A stretch of 64,000 nucleotides of DNA from a virus. Numbering within the stretch: the first letter of the stretch is position 1; every line of letters starts with the position of its first letter. The notes beneath the pieces are model-generated. The model saw only the letters and a program-made list of their open reading frames with translations. It was not told the DNA's origin and made no database searches. Both the position numbers and the translations under genes were made by a program. The stretch covers positions 92,224 through 156,223 of IMG/VR virus record IMGVR_UViG_3300045970_000382. The stretch is one strand, 5' to 3'. This document shows positions 41,108 through 48,840 of this stretch, piece after piece.

Positions 41108-41497
41108 TCAATATTCGCTTGGAAGTAATAACACATTGTTTGTGAGATAAAATTTCCACTCACCTTCAGGAGCGTCAGTGAATTCAATATTTTTAGTCCA
41201 AATAATTTTATCTTCACCATTTTTATTTTCAGACCGTACTGAAATAGTAGCCGTGTTCTTAGTTGAAACAGTTAATCTCAGTACAAAAAATTCATCGCCT
41301 TCATCAGCAGTCCATTTTTTGGCTTGGTTAATTATTTCTGTAAGAATAATAACTAAAAACCAGTAACATTCTGCTTTTTCTAAAAAGTATTTAAATCCAT
41401 CAGTGTATCGGATGTTTTTATTTAGAGCATTGTAATAATATTGTTCAGTGCCTGTAAATTGTTGCAATTCGCGTTCTAAATCTTGTGTTGCAATCAT
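41108..41497 (-). CDS. Protein of unknown function
   Basis: 129 residues (MIATQDLERELQQFTG..). A beta-rich core FFVLRLTVSTKNTATISVRSEN. Good ribosome-binding site (AGGA). No family recognised. Confidence 0.6.
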   Translation of the reverse strand: MIATQDLERELQQFTGTEQYYYNALNKNIRYTDGFKYFLEKAECYWFLVIILTEIINQAKKWTADEGDEFFVLRLTVSTKNTATISVRSENKNGEDKIIWTKNIEFTDAPEGEWKFYLTNNVLLLPSEY

Positions 41498-41507
41498 ATT
41501 AATAGTC

Positions 41508-41738
41508 CTATTTAAGATGTTGTTTGAGTTCGGCTTTCAAAGCAGGAGCTTTGCCACCACGAAATGAACCTGCATTACTCAGAAAGTACAAAATAATACC
41601 AGGAGCATCATCAGCTCCATATTTGGATTTTTTGTCTGTTAATGCGGTCATTGCGAGAAGATAAGGTCTGGCAGTGTAATGGACATCTTTCCACTCATTA
41701 GCTATGTCTCTTGCGATCTCAGATATTGGTCTTAACAT
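41508..41738 (-). CDS. Small conserved phage-type protein
   Basis: 76 residues: ISEIARDIANEWKDVHYTARPYLLAM, YGADDAPGIILYFLSNAGSFRGGKAPALKAELKQHL. This layout is recurrent among short phage proteins of unknown role. First gene after a weaker promoter at 41786-41814. Confidence 0.65.
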   Translation of the reverse strand: MLRPISEIARDIANEWKDVHYTARPYLLAMTALTDKKSKYGADDAPGIILYFLSNAGSFRGGKAPALKAELKQHLK

Positions 41739-41785
41739 ATTGACTCTCCTAAAATTTATAAATGGTTTAATTTATTGAGTTATCA

Positions 41786-41814
41786 TTATATACAAACTAA
41801 AAACAAAATTAAAG
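41786..41814 (-). promoter_or_regulatory. Probable sigma-70-type promoter
   Basis: Minus strand: TTTAAT (41809-41814), 17 nt containing TTTTTAGTTTGTA, TATAAT (41786-41791). The -35 is poor but the extended -10 matches the family. Confidence 0.55.
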
Positions 41815-41842
41815 ACTTATTTTAAAATTTATTTTAAAATAG

Positions 41843-42019
41843 TTAGACTATTTTAGATGTTGCGTAGTAAAATTCCCAACCTTCAATAGTTTGAAGAATT
41901 TCTAATAGTAGTTCAGCTTTCCATTTTTCTGAAGCCTTACAGGTAATTGTTATAGACATATTACCTTCATGGTGTTCAGGTTTAAATTCTACATAGGTAT
42001 TAATTTTAATAGGATCCAT
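41843..42019 (-). CDS. Small protein of unknown function
   Basis: 58 residues from the ATG at 42017-42019, chosen for GGGAG 8 nt upstream (an in-frame ATG 6 codons earlier lacks one). Sequence MDPIKINTYVEFKPEHHEGN..WKAELLLEILQTIEGWEF; no family recognised. Confidence 0.55.
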   Translation of the reverse strand: MDPIKINTYVEFKPEHHEGNMSITITCKASEKWKAELLLEILQTIEGWEFYYATSKIV

Positions 42020-42020
42020 T

Positions 42021-42326
42021 TTAATCTCCCGAATCAATCAGATACGAATCGTTACAAAATTTGCATGTATAGATATGGGTACATCGCCACTGACCCTTTT
42101 CATATCTATATTCATGAATGCATGGGCTGCCATCTTTGTTTAAAGGTACATAACCTAATGATTTTCCATACATTTTTTGACCCCCACAGTTAAGACAAGG
42201 AGTATTTATTTTGCCAATATTCCAGAGCCATTTTTTATCTTCTTCTTTGATAGGAACAACACCTGTACCGTTGCAAACTGGGCATTCACCTTGATTATCA
42301 GGGAGTTTTTCATAAATTTTATACAT
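42021..42326 (-). CDS. Zinc-finger protein with three Cys pairs
   Basis: 101 residues from the ATG at 42324-42326 (GGTGGA upstream). CPVCNGTG, CLNCGGQ and the C-terminal CTHIYTCKFC give DnaJ-type CxxC zinc sites. The first two CxxCxG motifs resemble DnaJ zinc repeats or phage gene-expression regulators. Function unknown. A TATAAT box at 42354-42359 lies upstream. Confidence 0.65.
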   Translation of the reverse strand: MYKIYEKLPDNQGECPVCNGTGVVPIKEEDKKWLWNIGKINTPCLNCGGQKMYGKSLGYVPLNKDGSPCIHEYRYEKGQWRCTHIYTCKFCNDSYLIDSGD

Positions 42327-42412
42327 ATTGTCCACCGTTTTGTTTAAAACAATATTATACATAATATCAAATTTAAAAAATAGAATAATTTGAAAATTTA
42401 TTTTAGGATAAC

Positions 42413-42931
42413 TTAATTTGGTACTCCTCTTAAACCATATAATTCTACTCTTTTACCCCAAACTTTTTTATTATTTTGTTTTTGTTCTTCAGTTCTTTTC
42501 TTTCCTTTATTAGCTTCAGATATTTTTTGTTTGTGTTCTGGAGTCTGTTTTTTACCTAAACAATATGTATTTCCTTTCTTTAATTCAGATATTTTTTTCT
42601 TAGTTTTTTCTGAACAGATGCATACTTCACCGCCTGTAGTAAGATTATATCCATTAGGAAATAAAGCATTGTAATATTCTATATAATATTGTTCTTTTAT
42701 TTGTGCTTCTTTTAAAGTAAGATTTTCTTCTAATATGTTATGTTCAAAAAGAATCCAACTATATTTTTTAATAGCGGATGCAAACCTGGTCTTACTCTTT
42801 GCCAATTTATGTTCATAACATCTTCGTTTATAACGCTTCGTAATTCCTATATAACATTTACCAGATGGTGATCTATGCATGTAAACTATATAATCTCTAA
42901 TAGTCTTTATCCTTTTTCTAAAAATTTCCAT
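42413..42931 (-). CDS. GIY-YIG homing endonuclease, copy 1
   Basis: 172 residues. GIY-YIG core: DYIVYMHRSPSGKCYIGITKRYKRRCYEH with the catalytic Arg in the following helix and Glu in LKEAQIKEQYYIEYYN. C-terminal NUMOD-type DNA-binding repeats (SEKTKKKISELKKGN, TPEHKQKISEANKGK, TEEQKQNNKKVWGKR). Paralogous to 61372-62076 and 63217-63825. Directly preceded by kissing-loop leader K1. Confidence 0.88.
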   Translation of the reverse strand: MEIFRKRIKTIRDYIVYMHRSPSGKCYIGITKRYKRRCYEHKLAKSKTRFASAIKKYSWILFEHNILEENLTLKEAQIKEQYYIEYYNALFPNGYNLTTGGEVCICSEKTKKKISELKKGNTYCLGKKQTPEHKQKISEANKGKKRTEEQKQNNKKVWGKRVELYGLRGVPN

Positions 42932-42951
42932 AATTAGATTCCTTCAAACAT

Positions 42952-43060
42952 AAAAAAGCCCAGCACCAGAATATAGTTGCGATATATTCTTAGAACTAGG
43001 CTTAGTAATAGCTGGATTACAGACTATTCAAATTAATATCGCAACTATAATTTGAATAAA
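42952..43060 (-). ncRNA. Kissing-loop leader RNA K1 (two hairpins, terminator)
   Basis: Minus strand: hairpin 1 has a perfect 10-bp stem TATTCAAATT/AATTTGAATA (43049-43058 with 43025-43034). A linker containing TATTACTAA follows, then hairpin 2, whose inner stem AGAATATA/TATATTCT holds a 7-nt loop TCGCAAC, an outer AGCC/GGCT stem and TTTTTT. The loops are complementary over up to 13 nt (43036-43048 with 42973-42985). It ends 20 nt before the GIY-YIG start. Confidence 0.8.
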
Positions 43061-43121
43061 CTATTCCAGTTTAAACTATTTTTAGTAATTGTAAAGAGTT
43101 TATTTTCAAGATATTTTAGAC

Positions 43122-43149
43122 AAAAAAAGCCCCAATACGTTTTTGGGGC
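43122..43149 (-). terminator. Rho-independent terminator after HNH/AP2 copy 8
   Basis: Minus strand GCCCCAA-AAACGTA-TTGGGGC hairpin followed by seven T. Separates the HNH/AP2 copy 8 operon from leader K1. Confidence 0.9.
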
Positions 43150-43219
43150 CGAAGAAGCCTAACATGGGAAGTAGGAATATGTTAATTATACCACCCATTT
43201 AATATGGGTGCAACATAAA

Positions 43220-43954
43220 TCAGTCATCAATTTCAACCTCATAATTCATTAAAGCTATATAAACTCTTGGATCTAATAAATCTTTGTAAAAATCAGCCAA
43301 TCGTTTTATTTCAGTCTCTTTAGCTATTTTGTAAGCTTGGTATGCTTCTTCTTGTGTTTTGAAATAACCAAGATTTTTATTTTTTCCTTTAATACTACAT
43401 TGAGACATATAAGGTTTTAATTTACCTTCAATATAAGTTACTCCAATCAATAATTCACCTCTACAAGATTCTTTTTTTATTAAAACCGAGTTTATTTGAG
43501 ATGGAACTAAACAACATTTTTCTGGTGAATAAACCTTATTATGTTTAAAAAGAATATCTTTATCCAGTTGCCAGCCTAAGTCTGAACCATACATTAATAA
43601 ATAATCGTGGACATAATTCTGAAAATTATACCATCTAATATCTACAGTACATCCAATATAGGTAGTATGTTTTAACTGGACATTTTCGTTATAACATCTT
43701 TTTAACATATTTCCCCAACAATTAGAAATTCTTGGATGTGATATTTTTGAATAAATTCCAATTCCAACAAAACCAACACCACAAACAATTGGATGATTTG
43801 GATTTTTAACATTTCCTCTTCTTAAATCACCCGCTCTGCAAGACATTTCATAACCATCTTCAAATCTAACTCTTATATTATTCCAACTAATATACTCTAT
43901 AACAGTACAAAAACCAGATTTAGTTGTTTCAAATCTATCTCCAACTTTTATCAT
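43220..43954 (-). CDS. HNH/AP2 homing-endonuclease-like protein, copy 8
   Basis: 244 residues: N-domain MIKVGDRFETTKSG, HNH-like core (CTVDIRWYNFQNY, LDKDILFKHNKVYSPEKCCLVP), AP2 domain (LLIGVTYIEGKLKPY..LGYFKTQEEAYQAYK). Start overlaps the upstream stop by 4 nt (ATGA); followed by a strong terminator. Confidence 0.85.
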   Translation of the reverse strand: MIKVGDRFETTKSGFCTVIEYISWNNIRVRFEDGYEMSCRAGDLRRGNVKNPNHPIVCGVGFVGIGIYSKISHPRISNCWGNMLKRCYNENVQLKHTTYIGCTVDIRWYNFQNYVHDYLLMYGSDLGWQLDKDILFKHNKVYSPEKCCLVPSQINSVLIKKESCRGELLIGVTYIEGKLKPYMSQCSIKGKNKNLGYFKTQEEAYQAYKIAKETEIKRLADFYKDLLDPRVYIALMNYEVEIDD

Positions 43955-44394
43955 AGTTGTGTACGTCCTGACATCTGATGTCTATTGAAGTTTGTTCCCT
44001 TTTTAGAATTAGGGTTCCATCTTAATTGGTTTCTAAAGTCTTCACTCTGAATTAGTAAAAATTTCTCACCAGTATACCCAATATAACCATTACCTTGTTC
44101 TATTACAGCATCACATCCCTCTATGTGGAATAAAATAAATAGCATCAAATCTTTTCTTAAGCTGTGAGGTAGAGCGATAGACCATTTTTGTCCATGACTC
44201 TGATTCCAGTTTGGCTGCATGTCAAGATTTTTGACACCGAAGAATTGTTCCAGTAACTCTTTTCCTTGATCTGTTACATCATAAAGCATACGAAGACAAT
44301 ATGGATCAATTTCTCCAGTAAGATAAATAAGGCCATAGTTTCTTAATTTTTCTGTTGAATCTAACATAATAGACTCAATTGTTTTCACTTTCAT
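43951..44394 (-). CDS. Protein of unknown function
   Basis: 147 residues. Contains LMLFILFHIEGCDAVIEQGNGYIGYTGEK, with no family I can name. First gene after a TATAAT box at 44430-44435 and a GGTG-type ribosome-binding site. Confidence 0.65.
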   Translation of the reverse strand: MKVKTIESIMLDSTEKLRNYGLIYLTGEIDPYCLRMLYDVTDQGKELLEQFFGVKNLDMQPNWNQSHGQKWSIALPHSLRKDLMLFILFHIEGCDAVIEQGNGYIGYTGEKFLLIQSEDFRNQLRWNPNSKKGTNFNRHQMSGRTQL

Positions 44395-44429
44395 GAGATT
44401 TCACCGTTTTGGTTTGTTTATAAAGTGTT

Positions 44430-44458
44430 ATTATATACAATGTAAACTTATAATGCGA
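44430..44458 (-). promoter_or_regulatory. Probable promoter (good -10, weak -35)
   Basis: Minus strand TCGCAT (44453-44458), 17 nt with AAGTTTACATTGTA, TATAAT (44430-44435). Confidence 0.5.
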
Positions 44459-44470
44459 GAGTTAATGTTA

Positions 44471-44905
44471 TTAATTTTTTAATGAATCTGAAATTCTTTT
44501 GTTATAGAGTTCTATCAGTTGATTTTTAGTAGGTAATAAAGACCTGTTTTTGTTTTGGAAAATCAAGCAAGAATAAAAGCAGCCATTTAGATCATTATCT
44601 GATTGTGACCTAGTATCTAAAGGGCATTTACAATTTTTTGTTCTATCTAAAGGTGCTATTCGGTCTTGTTTAAGGAATTGATCCGGCCATTTATGGTCTT
44701 GTGCGTCAGGCCATAATGCCACTGAATTATTGCATAGACCTATACTACAATCTATATATTTGTTACCAGGTTCAGTATTATCTACATAATTTAAAGGTCG
44801 GTCATTTTCAATAAGATTTAACATCCTTTGCATAGCTAAAATATATCTGTGCCTGGGTAAATAGGTTACTTTATTTCGTGTAAAAGGATGTTTGTAGTGA
44901 GTCAT
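44471..44905 (-). CDS. Cysteine-rich protein of unknown function
   Basis: 144 residues with eight or so Cys including CSIGLC, CKCPLD and CFYSC, which could coordinate zinc or an Fe-S cluster. Basic N-terminus (THYKHPFTRNKVTYLPRHRY). No family recognised. Confidence 0.6.
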   Translation of the reverse strand: MTHYKHPFTRNKVTYLPRHRYILAMQRMLNLIENDRPLNYVDNTEPGNKYIDCSIGLCNNSVALWPDAQDHKWPDQFLKQDRIAPLDRTKNCKCPLDTRSQSDNDLNGCFYSCLIFQNKNRSLLPTKNQLIELYNKRISDSLKN

Positions 44906-44913
44906 TGTTAATT

Positions 44914-45177
44914 TTAAACAGGTATTTTTAACATCCAGAAACCATCATTACCAAAACCTTTATAAAGAGTTTTAGTAATTGGACTTCTAGCTACGTCAAT
45001 GAGTGGAACTAACACGTTCAGTAATTTTAACAATTGGTCTACATCTATGCCAAATTCTTGATATAGAGCTTGTTCAATAACATAATCCACATCGTCATTG
45101 GTAAATTCATCTTCATCTATATTAAGAATATGCAACAGTAGTTCTTGTGCATCTAAAAAATCTATTTTCTTAGTCAT
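44914..45177 (-). CDS. Small acidic protein of unknown function
   Basis: 87 residues from the ATG at 45175-45177, which overlaps the end of a broken gene upstream (..AATGACTAA). Helical, acidic (INIDEDEFTNDDVDYVIEQ-like). No family recognised. Confidence 0.55.
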   Translation of the reverse strand: MTKKIDFLDAQELLLHILNIDEDEFTNDDVDYVIEQALYQEFGIDVDQLLKLLNVLVPLIDVARSPITKTLYKGFGNDGFWMLKIPV

Positions 45178-45399
45178 TGTATTTAGTAAGATCAAGTAAA
45201 ACTTCAGCTAGCCTACAACCTAGTTTATGGTCTTGGTTATCAGGAAGCTATCCTGATTCATCAGAGCCAGAGCCAGGTTTAATGCCTTTACATAAAGGAC
45301 AGCAAGGCAACCAGTGCAGTAGCTATATACTTCACTCCACTCTAAATCTTTCAGTAACTTATAAAGCTTGTACTGGGTAAAATTGGTAACTTCAGTCAT
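45170..45399 (-). pseudogene. Broken zinc-ribbon protein gene
   Basis: ATG at 45397-45399 reads MTEVTNFTQYKLYKLLKDLEW..., then the plausible continuation LPCCPLCKGIKPG lies in another frame, followed by an in-frame TAG and then LPDNQDHKLGCRLAEVLLDLTKYND to a stop at 45170. CxxC...H...C resembles short phage zinc-ribbon proteins. One frameshift (near 45318) plus one nonsense codon suggest decay. Confidence 0.45.
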
Positions 45400-45614
45400 T
45401 CTGCTAAAGAAAGAATAGTTCTATTAGAAATAGTACCTCTATAAATACGATCTTCTAAAGGAACTTCATCTAATTCATAGTAAAGAACATACCATTGGTT
45501 ATCAAGAGCGAAGCTGGCAGATATTCTAGCTTCAATATGATCCTCTCCTTCGCTAATAAAATAACCTGGATAATGAGGTTGTCCAACATCTAAAGTGACA
45601 TAGTATTTGTTCAT
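45396..45614 (-). CDS. Small conserved phage-type protein
   Basis: 72 residues (MNKYYVTLDVGQPHYPGYFISEGED..). The N-terminal NKYY-T...GQPH pattern recurs in short phage proteins; no function known. Preceded by a promoter at 45650-45678. Confidence 0.6.
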   Translation of the reverse strand: MNKYYVTLDVGQPHYPGYFISEGEDHIEARISASFALDNQWYVLYYELDEVPLEDRIYRGTISNRTILSLAE

Positions 45615-45649
45615 TTGGATCTCTTTTATGAAGTGTGATTAATATTTAC

Positions 45650-45678
45650 ATTATAACAAAACTACAAACGAAATGAAA
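45650..45678 (-). promoter_or_regulatory. Probable sigma-70-type promoter
   Basis: Minus strand TTTCAT (45673-45678), 17 nt containing TGTAGTTTTGT, TATAAT (45650-45655). Confidence 0.6.
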
Positions 45679-45765
45679 GACTCATTCAAATTTAAAATAC
45701 AAAAACAATAATAGGATAAGAATATTTAGATCTGTCCATATTGACATAATTAGATTCATCTTTGT

Positions 45766-46044
45766 TTATCTTTGTTCATAATGGTTTATTCTAATCTTGG
45801 GTTCCTTAAATTCAAGATAATTTTTAAAAACTTGTAAATCTAAATATAAAGCATCCAGAAATTCAAAATTGGTGTAGGCCGAAGCTTCAATTCCATGATT
45901 ACTTAAAATTTCTATAGATGTTCCACCTCCTAGCAATCCACCTTGATTATCTCCTTTAAGCAAACTTCCATATAGAACAAATCCATCATTAAGATCAACT
46001 AAATTCTTTCCTGAATTAGTGACAACCACTTTTTTAAAATCCAT
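45766..46044 (-). CDS. Small protein of unknown function
   Basis: 92 residues from the ATG at 46042-46044 with GGTG upstream; a GTG 3 codons earlier is possible. VNLDDGFVLYGSLLKGDNQGGLLGGGT-like glycine-rich middle. No family recognised. Last gene of an operon with the next two upstream. Confidence 0.55.
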   Translation of the reverse strand: MDFKKVVVTNSGKNLVDLNDGFVLYGSLLKGDNQGGLLGGGTSIEILSNHGIEASAYTNFEFLDALYLDLQVFKNYLEFKEPKIRINHYEQR

Positions 46045-46053
46045 AAATTTCAC

Positions 46054-46362
46054 CTATTTAATTAAAATTAATTTAGACAGTTTAATAATCAAATCCTCAA
46101 CACGATTTAAAGGAAGGTAACAAGAATAATCTTCTTCCAATTCATTAGAATAATTGTCTCCATCATCAAGATAGTCACAAATGATGCAGCCATTTTTATC
46201 TACTACTGTCACGAAATAAAGATGTTGTAGATCATCGTCCTCTTTATCTTTCTGAGTAATAGTCATAACTAGATCGTTGATGAAGGTAACTTCAGCAATC
46301 TTCGCAACATTAGAAGATTTATCTTTCCAACGTATAAGGACTTTTTTATATCTTCTTGCCAT
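46054..46362 (-). CDS. Small protein of unknown function
   Basis: 102 residues (MARRYKKVLIRWKDKSS..), basic N-terminus, acidic middle. No family recognised. Spaced 9 nt from both neighbours in the operon led by the promoter at 46859. Confidence 0.55.
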   Translation of the reverse strand: MARRYKKVLIRWKDKSSNVAKIAEVTFINDLVMTITQKDKEDDDLQHLYFVTVVDKNGCIICDYLDDGDNYSNELEEDYSCYLPLNRVEDLIIKLSKLILIK

Positions 46363-46371
46363 AAAAAGAGT

Positions 46372-46830
46372 TTAGAAAACAGCCTCGTAAGCATTTTTGA
46401 TGACACATACCAAATCTTGGTCACTTGCTGTTATGATTCCATCAAATTCACAATACCAGATTGGTGGTGTGTGACCTCTTTTAACGAAGTTGTAGTTATT
46501 TTCTAATAACTGACAATACTGGTCATAGATTCTCAATTTAGATTCAGCATTTAGATATTCATATACTGATCCATAAGCCATGTCTAAAAAGTTGTTGAAT
46601 TCCATAGTATCAATATCTACATCATCTTCTTCATCTTCTTCATCTTCCGAGACATCTTCGTAATAGAATCCATCATTGAGATTCACTACCAGACCTGTAT
46701 CATTATCATGAAGAAAGAGTTTTGGACTATCTTGTTCAAGATTTTCAATAATTATATCTTTTAACTCTTCACAAGATAAATTCCAATACGTAACATCACC
46801 TTTATAACTCACCCTTGTTTTAGTTTGCAT
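46372..46830 (-). CDS. Acidic protein of unknown function
   Basis: 152 residues with a DEEDEEDDVDIDTM run at about 60-75. Such acidic stretches occur in DNA-mimic phage proteins, but one short run is weak evidence. Paralogous wording with its neighbour (NLNDGF, also in the 45766 gene) hints at a shared fold. Led by a strong promoter. Confidence 0.6.
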   Translation of the reverse strand: MQTKTRVSYKGDVTYWNLSCEELKDIIIENLEQDSPKLFLHDNDTGLVVNLNDGFYYEDVSEDEEDEEDDVDIDTMEFNNFLDMAYGSVYEYLNAESKLRIYDQYCQLLENNYNFVKRGHTPPIWYCEFDGIITASDQDLVCVIKNAYEAVF

Positions 46831-46858
46831 GAAAAAAATCCTAAAAAGTAAAATTAAT

Positions 46859-46887
46859 ATTATACATTAACTAAAGTAGAAAGTCAA
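46859..46887 (-). promoter_or_regulatory. Strong sigma-70-type promoter
   Basis: Minus strand TTGACT (46882-46887), 17-nt spacer TTCTACTTTAGTTAATG, TATAAT (46859-46864), 29 nt before the ATG at 46830. Confidence 0.85.
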
Positions 46888-46908
46888 GACTGTAATTTTC
46901 AAAATCGG

Positions 46909-47134
46909 TCACGAAAATTTCATTTCTTGCCAATCTATTTTATCAGGATTAATTCTCAATTTTAATTTCGTATGCAGTAAAGGTAGACTTAGAGTCGAAG
47001 TAAATCCACAATTTGGATATTTTTTTACAGCCAAAGAATGACTGTCCAGAATAATTTCTTTTGACAATTTTACCTTTACAAAAAGGACAGTCACCATAAG
47101 TGAAAAAATTAGGTTGTTTTAGTGGATTTGGCAT
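46909..47134 (-). pseudogene. Topoisomerase-type zinc-ribbon protein split by a frameshift at A7
   Basis: Frame 1 starts MPNPLKQPNFFTYGDCPFCKGKIVKRNYSGQ-like and reaches FFGCKK; the natural continuation YPNCGFTSTLSLPLL...DWQEMKFS lies in the next frame. The switch falls exactly on a run of seven A in the coding strand. Joined, it gives one ~74-residue C4 zinc ribbon (CPFC...C..YPNC) like those in topoisomerase I. Could be a mutation, a homopolymer sequencing error, or programmed slippage. Confidence 0.6.
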
Positions 47135-47140
47135 AGTTTA

Positions 47141-47464
47141 TTACTCATATTCAGGACAGTGAATCCAAGTTTCTATAGTTTCAGTTGTAATAGTTTTAAC
47201 TCTTTTTATTAATCTCATTTGGGATTCTTTTTTACGAAAATCTGTCTCATCCCGATTACCTTGTTTACCAATATGGCAGTCTTCACAGAGAGGTTGAAGA
47301 TTATTAATATCAAGTGATAATTCTGGATATTTTTTTCTTGGTTTAATATGTGACACAATAATTTTTGTATCACTCCCACAACATAAACATCGTTTACTAT
47401 AGAGCGATAATACTTCTGAAGCAAGTTTTTTCCAAATATGGGTTTTAAAAAATTTGTGTTTCAT
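47141..47464 (-). CDS. HNH endonuclease (McrA-like, free-standing)
   Basis: 107 residues with the canonical HNH core: RCLCCGSDTKIIVSHIKPRKKYPELSLDINNLQPLCEDCHIGKQG, i.e. CxxC...H...N...CxxCH. Outside the AP2-fused family. May be homing or a defence/packaging nuclease. Last leftward gene before the divergent non-coding region. Confidence 0.88.
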   Translation of the reverse strand: MKHKFFKTHIWKKLASEVLSLYSKRCLCCGSDTKIIVSHIKPRKKYPELSLDINNLQPLCEDCHIGKQGNRDETDFRKKESQMRLIKRVKTITTETIETWIHCPEYE

Positions 47465-48781
47465 AATTTTATAGATTTTAAGTTAAGTGTGGTTATTAAT
47501 TTTAAATTTAGTTTATTTGTATTAGAAATACCAGATTTTATTTAAAATAAATATGTTGTAACTAGATTTATTACGAAACTTCATAACTTCTTGATTTTCT
47601 TAGATTTTTTTCCTATATTATATTATATTATATTATATTATAAGATATTATAAACATAAAAATATCTGAATGGCGTAATACAAGAGGCGTCCCCAGGACT
47701 CCACAGTTTCACTAACCAATTTCCGATTACACTAATAAAAATCTCAAAATTGAAATTTTTAAAATCCTGTCTAAACCTAATCTAAGAAACACAATTTCAC
47801 GAATTATCAGGAGGTTTATTACCCAGTCCCACATCTGGTAAAGTATCACAAGCCAAGCTTACACTTGAGATAGTCCTTCATTTATTTTATAAAACACCCA
47901 AAAGTTTCGTACTGAGTTGTAAATCATCCTTGGGTTTAGCTTTTAAAACTTATTAATTCTCAGTCTATGAAGGAAAAGTTTACATTTTAAAAATCTAAAT
48001 TACTTACCTTTGTTTTTGTAATACAGCTTTATTTGTTCTTGATCTTTTTACTCGGTCGTTATCGAGCCTCTCCGGATCAGGGCTAGTGGTTGCCACCCAC
48101 TCCTATTTCTATCTTCAACATTGGATATGTTAAAGATTCCTACGCCATTAACTCCCAGGTCTATCACTGACTTTCGGTTGGAATGCTTTTTAGGCTATGA
48201 AATCTTTAATAAACTAGACTTTAAATTGTCTGGGTTACATATAGAACCGCACGTAGGCCGTTAGGGCGTTTAGTTCCATAATTCCTGTAAAAGTTAAAGT
48301 TTTAAGACATAACTTATCTAGATTTACAATTCAGTTTTTTCATACTGGGTTGGTATAAGTCATCCTTCAGTAGTTCAATAAGATACTACGTGTAAGTTCC
48401 TTTTCCCCTTCGACGATGTCTACAAGGCTCTTCGTACCCAGATTCTATAGGTCACTACTTTATTCGTTTAAAAGATTATTTTTTTTCGACTTAGGATAAG
48501 TCAGGATGAGGTTTAAACTATTTGAGTAACCATGCTATTAGGTTAAAACGGTAAAACTATTTGAATAATGTGGGGCAGAATTCGGTAAAAAAGTTAAATC
48601 TTAGATACATAGCATGGTTACTCAAATAGTCTAACCTATTTGATTATCTAAAATTTAATTTAATTACCCAGCCCCTGCCCCCAAGAACTTATTTTGCCTT
48701 ACCAAGATTGATAAGACGAGTACAGCATATTACATTTTTCAACAAAAATCAAGGCCAAATTTTCAATTATTTTTAAAAGCC
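47465..48781. other. Divergent non-coding region, ~1.3 kb
   Basis: No plausible gene in either strand. Holds a TATTA microsatellite at 47615-47646, a 22-bp inverted repeat (48517-48630) and two related segments TACTGAGTTGTAAATCATCCTT (~47911, one base inserted relative) and TACTGGGTTG..TCATCCTT (~48341), each with a matching downstream complement (CTCAGT, ACCCAG). Small hairpins such as GTGG-TTG-CCAC (48091-48101). Could be a replication origin, a structured RNA, or both. Confidence 0.55.
48517..48630. repeat. 22-bp perfect inverted repeat with 70-nt spacer
   Basis: Arms 48517-48538 and 48609-48630 are exact reverse complements (ACTATTTGAGTAACCATGCT..). Partial complementarity extends further outward. 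The spacer contains a related direct repeat, AAAACTATTTGAATAA. Confidence 0.9.
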
Positions 48782-48810
48782 TTTACTGTCAAGTTTATAT
48801 CATGTATAAT
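48782..48810 (+). promoter_or_regulatory. Rightward sigma-70-type promoter
   Basis: TTTACT (48782-48787), 17-nt spacer GTCAAGTTTATATCATG, TATAAT (48805-48810), 30 nt before the ATG at 48841. Confidence 0.8.
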
Positions 48811-48840
48811 GCAATATAAACAAATAGTTACGAGGCAGTT

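Noticed and set aside
45177-45380. Plus-strand 67-codon frame
   Set aside because: Lies opposite a broken minus-strand zinc-ribbon gene, no promoter or ribosome-binding site in this direction.
47215-47424. Alternative frame inside the free-standing HNH gene
   Set aside because: The HNH frame has a complete canonical motif set; the other frame has none.
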